NCBI GenBank assembly: GCA_020086605.1 | Contig: JACBWW010000049.1 | Coordinates: forward strand, 3,970,966 to 4,034,965 | DNA from: Lanius collurio | Lineage: Eukaryota; Chordata; Aves; Passeriformes; Laniidae | Length of the DNA stretch: 64,000 nucleotides | Direction: 5' to 3' | In this document: one piece after another, positions 47,435 through 61,083 of the stretch | Layout: each line of letters begins with the position of its first letter | Numbering within the stretch: the first letter of the stretch is position 1 | Made by a program: the position numbers and the translations under genes | Notes under the pieces: model-generated | What the model was told of the DNA's origin: nothing | Databases searched by the model: none | Seen by the model: the letters and a program-made list of their open reading frames with translations, nothing else

Positions 47435-49117
47435 TACTTTCTCAGCTCAACTTTATTCAGTTATAAAACATGAATTAATACCAGAGGAAATATTTTTCTT
47501 AACAAAAAATGAGAACACAAGTTTTTCATACCTATCCCAGGAAAACCAGTTCATTTATTTAAACAGCAGTTTAGAAACCAGAAAATAAAACAATAAAAAA
47601 GTAGTTACTTTTCTATGTATTTAAATTTTGGAGTTAAAATCTCTTGATGGCTTCTAGGGAAGCCTAAGTTCTGTAGTAATTCTCAGGAAACAGCATTGCT
47701 GACTCCAGCAGAAAACAATTCAAATTGTGGTGGTGTGGGAGGTGGAGCCTTTGAAACCAGTGGAGCTTGTGGAGGAGTCAGAATCCTAAGAAATGCCAGT
47801 ATTATTTCAAGAGGGGAAAAAAAAAAAAGTATTTCCAAAAGGAGCAAAACTGGAAGGTAATGAGAGTCAGCTCCTGTGTTCTGCTTGGACTGAAGCTCAC
47901 GTTTGAAAGCAGATATGGGCTTTTCCAAATGCAGGGATAGTTTAAAGATTATCAGCCATGGATACTGATGCCTAAACCCACACTGCTTGACCAGGATTCA
48001 GTTTGCAAACCTCTTAATGAAGGATATGATGGACTTTTCTTCTTTTACAAGATAACCAAGAAACAGGTTTTACTTCATATTTTTAAGAAATTAGACTATA
48101 TCAGATGTGTAATAAAAATATTTTCTATAGGATTTTAAAATATATACATATATAAACTACCTATATTTTTAATGCCCTGTCAATATTGATGTGGTCTCTA
48201 CAGGTTTTAAGTGTAACTAAGTGAGGCTGCCCAGCAACCTTCATTATACCTCAAACAGTGACTACAAAACTTGAAGCTTTGTCCACACTACAAATTAAAC
48301 CTGCTTGAGAATGGGATCTGAAATTGCCTGCTGGGCCTGATCCAACACCCACTCATAGGCTAAGTCCACTCCTGACTGCAGGATTAGGTCTTAGACACAG
48401 TCCTGAAATGATGTGGTTTCCAGCCTGTTTGGCTGACCACTGATAAAGGCACCTGAGGGAGTTACTGAGAGCCTTGAGGCACTTCTTGGAAAAATAAAAG
48501 TTATTATATAATTGATTTAGAATATTTAAGGATATACAGAAACAGTCTTAAGACAATTTGGGTACATCTACATTTCATGCTGAAGAGAGGCACAAACTGT
48601 GTCTCAGACATAGCCCTTGCCCAGGCACTGGATGTAGACTTCAGTCAAGCTGAAGCAATGTTGAGAGCCTGGGCATGATGAGGGAGAAAAGAGCACTCAT
48701 AACTGCATCCTTCCCACTGCATCCATCTCTATATCCCAAGCATTCCTTGCCCAGCCCATGGGGAGGAGGTAAAGTGGGAAGAAGAGCTCCTGTGTCAAGT
48801 GCCTGCAATGGCCCAGGGGGCTGGGCTGGCACTTGCATCAAAGACAACCTAAAACTGGTGGTGGAGGTGGGTGAGGAAGGAGAAGCACAGATGTGACTGT
48901 CTGGCCCTGTGTCCACTGAGAACAGTAAGGACATGGCTTTGGGCTGTGCCAAATCCAGCTGGCATTCCTGTTTAAACTAGCACTGTGTCTAAAGCAAGTT
49001 CAGATTCATTTTCCATGCAAGGTTTGAAGCACAGCATAGACAGGGTGTGAGGGCCAGACCCTGACCTAATGCAGGCAAAATTCGCCACTACCATTGGCCT
49101 GAGCACTCACCCTTGCA
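47435..49117 (-). other. CCDC3: CCDC3 3' UTR (candidate extent)
   Basis: This is sequence downstream of the CCDC3 stop codon on the minus strand, AT-rich and without coding features. It would end shortly after an AATAAA on the minus strand at 47452-47457, giving a UTR of about 1.7 kb, close to what I remember for the human gene. A further AATAAA lies at 47554-47559. Confidence 0.5.
47452..47457 (-). terminator. CCDC3: Candidate CCDC3 poly(A) signal
   Basis: AATAAA on the minus strand lies about 1.66 kb after the stop codon. Alternatives are at 47554-47559, 47022-47027 and 46627-46632. Confidence 0.4.
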
Positions 49118-49393
49118 TTATACTTTAAGGTAGGTAGCATGAGAGTTCTCCTGCTTCAAAGAGTTAATATAGGGGATTTGACCACCTGCAGAGGAAAGTT
49201 TCTCACTGAGCTTTCGATTCACCAGCTCCATGTGCCTGGAATTTTTCCTGGCTTGCCGGAGAGACCTCTTGACTTTCTTTACTCGATCTCGCAGCTGCTT
49301 GTTGCGTTTCTCCAGCGTTGCCACTTTCTGCTGCAGCTTCTTCACTCTGTCCTCCTCCTCAAACAGGGCCTTCTGCACCGAGGAGCACATGAG
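49118..49393 (-). CDS. CCDC3: CCDC3 terminal coding exon (coiled coil)
   Basis: This last coding exon, 91 residues plus TAA, encodes LMCSSVQKALFEEEDRVKKL, then QQKVATLEKRNKQLRDRVKK, then VKRSLRQARKNSRHMELVNR and KLSEKL. It is a highly charged heptad-repeat coiled coil matching the C-terminal part of CCDC3 (also called favine), a secreted protein of fat and vascular endothelium. The acceptor on the minus strand is CCCCACAG, ending at 49394. The exon begins on a codon boundary (CTC). The coiled coil is nearly identical to human as I recall it, but the tail after KLSEKL (about 24 residues, ending YLKV) differs from the mammalian tail and is about four residues longer. The gene points toward CAMK1D, tail to tail. 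The two upstream exons, including the signal peptide, are not in the window. Confidence 0.93.
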   Translation of the reverse strand, partial: LMCSSVQKALFEEEDRVKKLQQKVATLEKRNKQLRDRVKKVKRSLRQARKNSRHMELVNRKLSEKLSSAGGQIPYINSLKQENSHATYLKV

Positions 49394-52123
49394 CTGTGGG
49401 GACAGCAGCAGGTGAGATTTACACAAAAAGTTATTGTAGTAAGAGTTAATTTAGGCATTCCAGAAAACACCTCTCAACTTTTCAAAAGCAGAATGGTTTT
49501 TTTGGGGAGAACTTTTACTCTGGTTTTATATCTTTTTTGGTAAAATCATCTCTTTCACTTGTGGATTTAGCTAAGACCCAAAATTGTAGACCTTAATGAT
49601 ACCAATGACTCACAATTACTTTTATGAACTGACAAAACACTGAGGCTACATTGAGTTTATGGAGAAAGGCTGCCCTAATTCTGGTATGAAGCTGGAGTTT
49701 AGGTCAAGGGGTGTCACTTTTGGAAAACTCTAATTTTGATTCAGATTAGCAGCCCTTTAGAAACCCCAGACTCTGATGAGACCCTGCCTTTTGCTCTTCA
49801 TGTCAACATGTGAAATAAGGGCAGCACCTACCAAACACAGAACTGGTTATTTTGCCTTTACAAGACCAGAGGTGTCTTAAATACTGCATTATTTGGGCTT
49901 TGGTTAAGACAAAACCCTAAAGGGTAAAATCTCAGCAGTGCCTAGGAGGATCCATGATCCCATAACTTTAACAGAAGCTATTATTTAGGGTGTTGTTGGC
50001 TGAAAACTGCCCCTCCCACTCTACCCTATACAACTTACTGCAATTTTTCCCCCAGAAGGGATATCAAGCTCTTGATGCTCACTCATGCCAGTGGCTTTTA
50101 GATAGGAAATAAAAAAGTGGGACAGTTTCAAAGGTGCTGACCCCAAGGCTTCACTAGATAGAAGACAGAAGAGCAGCTCACAGGGCTTTTCAAATCCACT
50201 GGGTTAGATGATGGTCCAAATGCAAAACATCTGTTGGACAAGTGTTCATCTTCTAATGCCTCAACCCAGGATGAGCCAAAAAGCCTCCTTCATCTCAAGG
50301 GTATGTGATTGCCCCATTTATGGTTTCTTGTTTCTCACTTGTTTCCTGTTTGTAGGTGCAGCAGCAGGAATGGGATGACAAACACCAGCTACAAGGGTTG
50401 CTGAGTAGTTTCAGTGCAAAGGAGTTCAGTTCCTGACACACAGCCTCACCTGGGATGGGATTCAGACCTTCTCTTAAGGTCTGGGCTCCTCTCTTTCCAT
50501 TTCCCCTGTAATGTCTGCAGGGAGAGACACTCTTCGAGGGTCCACTTCCTAGGGCAGAGGGAGGAATCACTCTCTGAACACAACTCTCTCCTGTTACTGA
50601 CCACAAAGGCACCAAGTTCCATTTTTTCCTACCTGGAACACATTTTCCAGACAGAAGAATAGAGGTACCTGGAGCTCAAGGACAGCTCCACCAAAAAGTT
50701 TCTGATTTAGAAGATCCACATTGAAATCTATTTCTTCTCAGGTGCCTTATTCCATTTTTTTTTCCTACAAAAAGCATCAGGAGATATTTTACTGTGCAAG
50801 TGGGACTTTCATCTTGCTGCTGCACTGTAAGAACGGGCAGTGTCTTCTACTGGATTTATCTTCTAAATACATCTAGAAATTTTTTATGTGTGTCAAGCGC
50901 TCCTGGAGTCTGGATGGACTTTCTCTGGCAGAACATTTGGAACAGACAGGGAATCTAAATAAACAAGCAAAATCCTGACTGTGATGATGAAGGATTACAT
51001 GTTTCTTTCCATCTTACTTTGTAGTATTTTCAACAACTGAAAGTTGGGGAGGGAGTCTGCCTTGATGAATAACATTTCATTTGCTTTGGAAACCCCCAGC
51101 AGTGAGAAACCATGGCCAGTCGGCACAAATACAGCAACTGCTTCCACTCCCTTGGAAGCTCTGGTTCCTCATGCAAAAGCACTGTGGAGCTTTGCTGTAT
51201 GGCAAATTCTTGCCCCAACTGTTCTCTTGCTAGGGCTCTTGTACAAATGTGTGCCAGGAAGATGGGGAGATCACAGATAGAGGGCCAGAAATTGTGCTGA
51301 AAAGGAGGGAGTTTGGTTTTGATCACAGCTCATTCCAAGTACTCTTTGAAAACAGCCAGCATATCTTGGCTTTTGTGTTTGCCAAACCCTTGCAAAATCT
51401 CAAGCAGAACACTTCTTGAATTTAAATCCCCATAAAGGAGGACACTGAGTTAGGGAAATATGTTTACTGGGAAGACATGAGGTGGAAACTCTACTTCATG
51501 AGGGATTTCCTGCATTTTCTGTGGATGCAGTGATAGGCATGACCTATGCCAGAATCCAGTGCAGAGGAACAAACACTTCATGCAGCTGAAGTGGGAGGTT
51601 GTGTGAACCCAACTGCATTTCATCTGTCTGGGCTGGCTGGTGGGGGAGTAGCAAACATCAGGGATGGCATTATCCTCATCCCAGAGACACTCCCAAACAC
51701 TTTGAGGTTGGTCCTCTGACATCAGACGTAGACCTGCTCTGTAGAGCTACTCAGAAACTTTTCAAATACCATCAAAAAGTTAGCCAGTTCATTTGCTTAT
51801 ACTGTTTCTCTACAGTCCTCGCTCTCCAGTCTGAATCACACAGTTTAGTGCTTAAATTATCTGGTGATACCCAGAGACATCATGGGAACAGCACAGTTAT
51901 AAAAAACTGAGGTACTATCAGACATGCATGGCTTTGCTTGCAAACAGGGAAGGTGACAGGAAGAGCCCAGCTTGGTAACTGGATGCCTGCCTGCAACTGC
52001 AGGACTACCAGCTGGAAAATAAACACTTTGTTTCTCTACATGGGGAAAAATAACAAGATTGAGTCCTCTCATTCTCACTAGCTGGTTACAAACAGTATTT
52101 TCCACAGGGCTTTGCAGTGAGGA

Positions 52124-52141
52124 GGATGATGATGATGATGT
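52124..52141 (+). repeat. (GAT)n short microsatellite
   Basis: Nearly six GAT units lie in the CCDC3 intron. Confidence 0.9.
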
Positions 52142-52744
52142 TTAAGTGTGAGTGCTGTCCTGTCCTTGCTGTTACTGCTGGGGCTGTGATTCACCTGGCT
52201 GTAACCAAGTTATCCTTAAACTGGTGCTGAGAACTGTGTACCTGTGGCAGCTGTGAGCTCAGAACAGCCTGGATAAAAAACCCAACAGCTGAACAAACAG
52301 GGGAGAAGTTAATCAGTCCATGTTGCTACTTGGATGCTTGGGAAATGAAGAGAACAACCAAGAAATGGCTCCTTAGGTAGACCTTATAGTTTATTTTCCA
52401 AATTCCCTTCAAAATTTGAATCCCCTAGTGACTTATAATGCAGAAGAGTTTTTTTGTCTGAAGATCTGTCTGCATGTTTGCTTGTGCCACAGTTTTGTGA
52501 GGAATGCATCCTTGGCAGTGGGACACTCAAGTTCCGAGCAGTACCAGGAGATGTAATAAGAAAGGTGGCACAAGAACCTTACAGATCCTGAGGAATTATC
52601 CCAGAGAGCCTACAACTGTGAAACTGCATATTGAATATATTTGAGTGTTTGTATGAGAGACCATATCATAAATATACCCAGTTTAAAATTTCACTGTATC
52701 TAGGAGATTTACAAAATCTGTCCATTTGCCAAAGAAATCAGCAC

Positions 52745-52836
52745 TGAATAGAATAGAAATAGCACTAAATAGAATAGAATAATGGTATCATTAAGGTTGG
52801 AAAAGACGTCCAAGATCATCCAGTCCAATCATTAAC
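52745..52836 (-). mobile_element. CR1 LINE 3' end fragment
   Basis: This is an ATAGAATAG-type terminal motif array followed by the reverse complement of the CR1 3' end (ATTAAGGTTGGAAAAGACGT, then CCAAGATCATCCAGTCCAAT). It is truncated to under 100 bp. Confidence 0.85.
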
Positions 52837-54890
52837 TTAAAAAACTGATTTTGGAGCAGCTTATTATAGGCATGCAAACCCCTTACCAAATACCCTGAAC
52901 TGATGCAGATATATATTTGTCTGATTCACAGATGCACACCTGCCTTCTACAAGCTTGATTGAATGGGACAGGGGATAAAGGTGCCACGGATAAAGGTGTG
53001 ATGGAGTGTCCATCCACCCCAAAATGTCCAGAGGTGGTTGAAGTTAGTGTTGCATAACTCAAGTCACTCAAAACCCAGCAGTGGCACCCAAGGCTTGCCC
53101 TTCACCTACCCAAGGGAGAGATGCTGAGTCCCAGCTATCTCCTCATCCCTTCTCCTTATGGCAGCACTGCTAAAAACACTGGAGTCCCACTACCTAAAAG
53201 TCTTTCCTGTGGGAGCGAGCACATTGCATGGAAAGAGGAATCAAAATAGCAGGCGGGTCTGGCAGTGGGGAGTATTGGGTTTGGGATGGAGTGTCTTAAC
53301 CTCCAGTTACTGGGATGATTTCAGCCAAGACTAACACTCATGTTGAAGTGTGGAAAAGTCCTTTCAGCACTGTTAAAGCATCGTGTTGGGTGAAGAGGTG
53401 GGGGCATGGCAGTGCTGAGTTAAATCACCTTTGCTTGCTGCAAGAACAGCCCCAGCCCCTTTCAGAGGTACAGAACTGGGGTCACAGGGACATATACATC
53501 ATCACTGGCATTAATGGAGATGAGCTGGGGTTTCACCCTAGGACCTCATATGAATCACCAAGATGCATAGGGCCTGGATGGAGAAAGAAATTGTTGTAGC
53601 TGTTGTTACCTTGCTGAATGTTGGGTCAGCATTTGCCACAGAAATGTAATGTTTGTAGCACAACTCTCCGGTTCATTCAAAATATTAGAGATGGAGGGGT
53701 TTTTGGGGATATGAAGCACTGCCTACAGGAAGCCTGTCAGGCTACACCCACCCCAAGGTGTCTCAGCTCTCAGGACTGTTTTTCATCCTCATTTCACTCC
53801 TCATGAAAAGCAGATTTTCTCTTTAATCCCCTTAGATGCAGCTAGTCAAGGGAAGTCATCTTTCCCAACAGTCGTCAGAGAGGAATGGGCACATCCAAAA
53901 GGAAACTTCTTCCCTATCTTAAACACTTCCCTTTGGTGGACCACCTTTGGAGACTCCTACCTGGATAACTATCTCATACTGGGATGGATCCCATCGTGAG
54001 CCTCATCAAATGGCCTCTGAATGGCACTGACTTCCTAGGGCAGGGTGCAAGGGCAGGACACAGATAATTTTCTTGGAGTTTGGAGAAACATGCCCTGGAA
54101 ACAGATCCAAATCCATGCCCTTGGGGGCACTTGTGGGTCTTTAAAAAGAGCTCTGTTCTGATCTGCATCAAACCACTGTTTGGTGTGAAGGTATCTGGAC
54201 TGCTGGTGGCATCCATTTCAAAATACCACACTTCCCCTTCAATTTCATGGCCCTTGCACCCCTGCTCTGGCTGGGGTGGTTTTAGAGGATGTAGGGTTAT
54301 TAGGGGGCACTTGAGGACTAGTGAAAAGGCCCTCAGCCCTGGAGGTACCTGAAGAAAGGTCCCTGGCCCCAAAACCACACCTAGAGCTTGTCCTGGGGCA
54401 TTGCTTTCCCCCAGCACTTTGAGCACTGAAGCCTGAAATGCTGCTGAGAAGGAGGAAGCAAAGATACCAAGTGAGAGTCACACCAAATCACCTCTGCCAG
54501 GATTGGAAATGGAGGTGGGAACACGTTGTCATAGTGACTGCAAGTGCCCAGGAAGGGATCAACACCTTATTCCCCATACTTGTGAAGGAAAAAAAAGGCA
54601 ATGGTTTAGCAAGAATAGAAACCACACTCATCAAGAAGACAAGAAAGGAATAAAAAAAAAAGGTGTAGGGTATGAGCCAGACTGCCTACCACAGGCACCT
54701 CACTCGTGCCAAGTGAGCAGATAAGTCAGTCCTGACAGTAAATCCCTAAATTCCCTGCCCAGGCAGTGGGAGACAGAAGGTCTCCAGGAAGAGAAAAATA
54801 AATCAAGAGGCTACGACCTCACTCTGGGGCACCTCCAAGTTCCTTTCTTCTGCTCACTGGCCACGCAGTCAGCAAGGCAGGCACACAAGA

Positions 54891-54985
54891 GGCGCTGCTT
54901 TTCCCCGGCACTCTGCGGCGGAGGGACGCCGCTCTCGCTTTGTTTCCTTTGAACGCGTTCCTCCGAGCGATTCGCCCGGGATGCC
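54891..54985. promoter_or_regulatory. CpG cluster in CCDC3 intron
   Basis: More than a dozen CpGs fall within about 95 bases, including GCGGCGG, GACGCCG, AACGCG and GAGCGATTCGCC. The surrounding intron is CpG-poor. Such a short CpG cluster could be an unmethylated regulatory element or the remnant of a CpG island. No promoter motif or exon was recognised beside it. Confidence 0.4.
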
Positions 54986-57900
54986 ACAGGAATGCGGTGG
55001 TGGATGGGGAGGGGAGTGGCAGTGAAGTCTGAGATGTTTAGCAGGAGCAGCCGAACTCCTGCTCCTCTCCTGGGCTCGGTGCTCAGCCCCACCTGCCCCA
55101 TGCCTGGTGCCTTCTGCATCTCCAGGAGCTTCCCAGCCTCAGCACCTCCCCAGCCTCCAGCAAGGTGTACCCGCGGGGATGGGTCAGGACTGGGAAAGCA
55201 GAGGGTCTTGGAGCCCTCCCAGGGTTTTAACCCCCATGAAACCCTGCCAGCCTCTTTGCTGAGACCCACATCACCCTTCTCTGACTCCCTGCACCAAAAC
55301 TACTCAGGGTGGCCAGTGGAGTAAGGAGCGCGGGGTGGCACATGCCTTCATAGCGTACAAAAGCCGAGACAGCAGCCAGGACACCACTCCCTGCTCTCCA
55401 CTCCTGTTACAGGGGATGTACAGAGCTCATTGAAAGGACAGAGCTCACAGACTCTGCAGCACAGCTGTTTGCAAGGCAGAAACACAATCCAAGCAAATGC
55501 AGCATCTGCCCTTGCTTTAAGCACCATGTGTGGCTGGTGGTTATTCCTGATACACCTCTGTCCTGTTCCTGGTGAGGAGCACACAGTGCTCCTAACTGGA
55601 TTAAGCTGCTTAGTTACAGGTAAATGATCCTGAATGTTAAAATGCACTACACAGCTGATCTTAAAGGAAAATGTTTTGAAGAAGGACAAACAAAATATTT
55701 TCTCCACGGTTTTAACAAGCAAATGTAGGTTTAAGTCGGCCTTACAAAACAGGCTGCTTCAGAGGTATCTGCATTTTACTCTGCCTGAATGTGGAAATGT
55801 CCAGAATTGCACAGTTACTTTTTTTTTTATTTCAGTCTCAGAGCTATGGTTGCAGTTTCAGCTGGGCTTCAAAAGTCACTGTGAGGGGCTTTTTTTCCCA
55901 ACAATATGTACAGAAGCTTTTCATTTTCACAGCTACCCAACTTACCAAAACTTACTATCCACTTTAATTTTCAACTCAGCTTTTTTCCACCTAGTATTAT
56001 TATTGTCACAATAAAACAAATAAATTCTGATATGCCTAAAACTACTTTGCCAATATACCTTACCCCAAGTGTATTATTGTCTGACTGAAAGTTGCTGTGT
56101 GACCATGTCTCCAGCTAAACTTGTTTTACTTGGCTTGTATTTCAATAGGATTAGCTCACCATTCCCCCCACATATATACACAGAGAATTAATTAAATACC
56201 AAGGAAGGGATTAAACCATCAAGATCCAAAATCAGAGTGTATTGTGTCCTTCCCTCTCACTGATGGGAACACAGAGAAAGAAGAAACTGCTGATCAGAGC
56301 AGCACTGCATCTTATGATTTGCCCCTATTTCTTGAATTTTTTGAATGAACTGACCTTTACCTTGTGTTACAGCAGCTTCTAGAAACTTCCTTTGTTTTAG
56401 TGGTCCTGTCAAGTAGACAGGATACACCCTATAGCACAGTAGCAGTCAGGGAAATACAGTACATCCAACTATACCATCCCCAGACGCAGACGAAGCTAAG
56501 AACCAGAATCAGATTGTGAAGAAAAATATTTATCTTTACTAATATTAATATACATAAGAACAGTATTAGTTTGAAGCAGTATTATTTTTTGTTTGAGGTG
56601 TGTACATTAATTATGATTTACTTCAGTCTAATGTATTACAGCTTGTAGAATTCCCTGGGAGTCCTGACAGAGGTGACTGATGTCTGGTGTGGCAGGTGTT
56701 GCAGGGATATCTGTAAGCTGAGGTTTAGCTTGAACATGGATTTAAGGGGTACAAAAGAACAGGTGGGAGATGTGGACTGTGAGAGAACAAGAGGCACGTG
56801 GAAATAAGGTTGATTAAGGGCTTAACAAATTCAGAACCTCTAGGGGGTAAGGCCATGCCAGACCTCCTTGTACCCCTCAGTAGGTTCAGAGCACAAATCC
56901 TCAGAGCCCACATCCTCTGTTGCTGAGGTGGGAAGAACTGGGATCAGTAAATATATTATAAAATAAATGTTATGTATAATATAAAGAGAACCTTTGTTTC
57001 TCTGTCACCTGTAAGTCAAAATGGGGAAAGAGAGAAGCAGAGCAAATCCCATCGGCTGTGGGTGGGTATTGGCACACGACCACAGTGTGACTGCAATGCA
57101 TTAAATGCTGCCTCTCAAGAAAGCAAAGAAATGGACATTCACTGTAATTGGAGTCCATGTCTCCTCCCCAGAAAATATATCATACCCAGGGGCATTTGTA
57201 TGCACGTGGGGAGAACCCCATGCTGAGAAAGGCAAATGTTTAAAGTTAATGCAACTTCTATAAAAGTCAAGTTCCCCTATAAATCCCTCCGCTCTGGATG
57301 TGTTGGCTTCAAACTGCACACAAGCTGCTGCAGCTCAGCTGCCTTTACAAACAGATAGGATTTCCTTGGCTGAAGGCTCAGCTGGAAGCCCTGAGCGTGC
57401 CTTGCTGCTGTGCACGGCTTCTGTATTTCAAAGAGAAATTGCAGGTGCCCCAGGGCAACCTGCTGCCCTAGAGTGCCACTGGGGAGGGGAAAGGTTCACA
57501 TCTCTCCTGAGCAATCATAGAAACTTCTGGAGATATTTGACTTCATTTGCCAAGTCCATTTGGGTCCTGAAAAGCATGGGGAGTGAAAAGGGCACACTCA
57601 GACTTGTATTTATCTGTGTTTGGTGGGTCCCTTGTGGTAGTCTTTGCATCACCCTGCTTAACATATGTAACCTCAATTCTGGGTAGGAAACATTGGCTTT
57701 CTATCTTTTTCTACAGCCTCTACAGAGAGAGAGATTCCTCTGGAGGATGAGTCAGAGGAACTAATTTAGAGCAGGGAATCAGGCACAAAAACTGAGTTGA
57801 ATAGTATGGAAACAACTCCAACACGGTGCTTACGCACACAGTGGAGATGTCCCTGTTATGGCAGGAGCAGGACAAGAGGCTCTAGTGAAGCCTTCCCCGC

Positions 57901-60900
57901 AAGAAGTAAGTGATTTATGAAACCTGGATAGAAATGACAGCAGCAGCATTGAAGTCAGGCTTCACAAAGGGCATCTGCATCAGCTCCCGAGCTGCTCGGC
58001 AAGCCCAGAGCGAAGAGGAGACCTCAGTAAGGAGCTGTTTGCTGTGCCCCATGCCAGCAGCCTCGGGAGAAGTGACCGAGCTAGCGGGGCTGAGGACCAG
58101 GTCCAGCCCTCATTCAAGCACGGAAGTGCCACAGGTTGTCACAGTGGTGAAGTGGAAAAGCTTTGGTAAGGCTGAAGAAGCAAAGACAAAGGGATGGAAA
58201 AACAAACATCTGCGATCTGCAGGCGCTCTCTGACTAATGTCAGTGCCGAGAAAGGGACCAAATGCCTGAGAGACTAATCAGCAGCTCTGAAGCACTAACA
58301 TCTGGCTGACAGGACCTCACTGCTACTCACAGATATTCCTGTCCCACCAGGCAGCCCAGAGCAGCCTGTCCACAGCTCCGGCTGCTGCGTGGGCTGTAAA
58401 TCCTGCAAGGGCCCCAGACCACCCTGGGTGAGATGAATGGGCAACAGGCTACTCCGAGGATGGCAGGATCTGGCAAATTGGCATTTTTCAGGGTGGAAAG
58501 ATGTGGTATTTAGGGGACTGTCCTCCTGCTTGCATGTACTCAGACAGCCCTAAGCTTTTGGGGTGTTAATGACTGTTTCTATAGGAGACAAAAGGTGCAG
58601 TTTTCACTCTAGTACAATTCCTCAGATCAGGTTCTATTTCTGGGCCAGTATTTCAATTCTCAGCAGAAATACAGGGTCAGGGAAATACAGGGTCATACTT
58701 GAAATCCAGCATGGTATTTAATGGCCAAAGTCTCTCCCTGCTGCTTTGCTACATTTCATACAGACACAGAAGCACCAGAAGTTCCCACCATGTGCTGCAC
58801 AACTTACTGCTTTATACAGGGAAAAGCTTTTCACACAGGGCTGGCTACAATGCCTGTGGAAAATAAGGTCATAAAGGGAGGATGAGTCAGGTCTCCCCAT
58901 ACACAGAAGAGTGCTGGAGCACTCTTTCCAGCCTGATTTCAGGAGAAGGAGGGCTGCAGCCACAGTTACACAGGACAAAATGCTTGCAGGGCTGGTGGAT
59001 GCCCTGTGGTGAACTCTTCCCTGCAAGCATCTAAGTCATAAAGCACACACCCTACTGCTGGTTAATGTTGCAGTGGTAGGTCTCAGCTGTTTAATCCTAT
59101 GTTAATAATTGTGCTGGAGAGAGATAATTACATAGCAAGTGTCACACCACTGCACAGTGAGCACATGGTGATACCTTTGAGCTACAGTTCAATCATGCAT
59201 TACCTTGGGGTTTGGCTCTTTTGTGAATAACTGTACTGAAGTCTGAAAAATCTCATCCTGCTGTTATGTCCATTTACCTGTAAAATCTGCTATTGTTCCT
59301 GGCCAAATATTTAGGGACAGGCAGCAAATGCATCCCCCTGTAAGGCTGTGTTACTGTTTGTGTATGCAAGGACTTTAAAAGTGATTTTGAAATTAATTTT
59401 CTCTATCAGTCCAAAATTCTTCTGTGGAATTTGTTTTGCCTTTCTCATATTCCTCTGACACAGAACTGATCTTTACTTTTGCCAGCTTTGTATTGCATCG
59501 CTTTAGCAATAGCAAGGGCCAGGGAAGGGACAGCCTTGAAGAGCCGATGATCTGGATTGCCTCACACCCCTCCTGCAGTAGCAATCACAGTACCCACACC
59601 AGTCACCATCCACACAGCTCCACATCACAGTACTAAAAAATAAAAAAGACAAAAAAAGATGGCAAACACACTATGAGGAAGCCAGGATCTGGGCTCCAGT
59701 CTAGTCCCATAATTAGGACACTTGCCTTGTCTTTTGACAGTGATAATGTTGGAAGAATAAAATCTCTATTATTCTGATCTCTGTTATCTGAACAGCTTGT
59801 TCTCATTCAGCAACACGTGCACTTCACACCTCATCAAAGAGGGGAGATAAAATGCATGTCCTAATCAGAGGAATGGAACTGGAGATCACTACAGTGAGGG
59901 CAATATCCAGTTTGGGAAAGTAGGTCCAGTAAATAGCTTCTCTGTGCTTCAACTCCCTGTCTCCAAATTTGGGGATTACAGAACATCTGTGACTTACAGA
60001 GTTTTCTGAGTCATTATACCTGATCCAGAAAGGTCTGTTTTCAAAGCCTGAATAGTGTGGGGACAGGAGCAATATTAGAGCCAGGACCCATGGGCAGGTA
60101 CTTCACTTGCATGCAGAATGGCCACAGTGCTTCTCTGTGCAAATTCAGAGTATGAGCCCAGAAACCATGTTTTTCCTTAGGTGCTGGTAGGCATTGCCCA
60201 TAGCTACAGCCTTGTCTACAGCAATCTGGAAACACATTGTTCAGTAAGGATCCCAAATAAATTGCTCATCATTGGAAAAGGTGACTGAGCTTTCAATACT
60301 GAGGGATTTAGTCAATGCAAATTTGCAATATAAAAATTGTATGTCACTGTGTCACTGATCAAGTCATTTAAGTCCCCATTATCCAAGAAGGGGAAAATCC
60401 TGGCTTTGTGAACATGGCTTAGATATGGCTCAGATTCAGGAGCAATGTCCATAGTCCCAAGATCAAAGGTTTCAAATATGATCAAAGGGACAACTTCCAG
60501 CAACTGCACTTATTGGGCCGTGGAATACAACACCAACCATTCCTTAGGCACCATTCACCAACAAAATGGGTGTGAGTGGTTGGGCTATAACATGCTGATG
60601 TCACTGCTCTTATTATTCTGTGCCTAAGGGTCAGTAAACCAGCAGAAAAGCAAGCAGAAGGATACACAAGGGGTTTTTACAGGAATGGAAGGATCTTTTA
60701 TTCTCACTCATCATCTAGGTAAGAAATTAATGGGAGTATGAACTAATCTGGAAGAGCACAGCAAGAACATGGCACTCAGCCTCTGGAAGGAAGGGTAAAG
60801 ACCCTTTCCAGAAGGTATTTGAGGTACCTCTTCATCAGTCAGGTGTGGTTTAGGGGTTAGTACATGTAAAGTGCAACACAAACACAGCTGGTAAGACTGG

Positions 60901-61083
60901 ATGACCAGTTTGTTTAATCTGAGCCCCATCCAGGCTGATCTCTCAGTTCTGCCTTGCTCTGTTAAGTACATCCCTGTAGTGGCATATAGCACCTACACTT
61001 CTCATGGCAGCCAGTATTACTGAAAGTCAATCAAACTGATGGTCTACGCTGCTCCCTCCGGATATTTGTGAGGCATTTCAAGT

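Noticed and set aside
54811..55324. 152-codon minus frame near the CpG cluster, considered as CCDC3 first exon
   Set aside because: It lacks the CCDC3 signal peptide and N-terminal sequence and has no matching splice structure; frame kept open by GC richness.
59840..60080. Possible MIR or L2-like fragment on the minus strand
   Set aside because: Only a short GAAGCACAGAGAAG-like resemblance; too weak to annotate without a library search.
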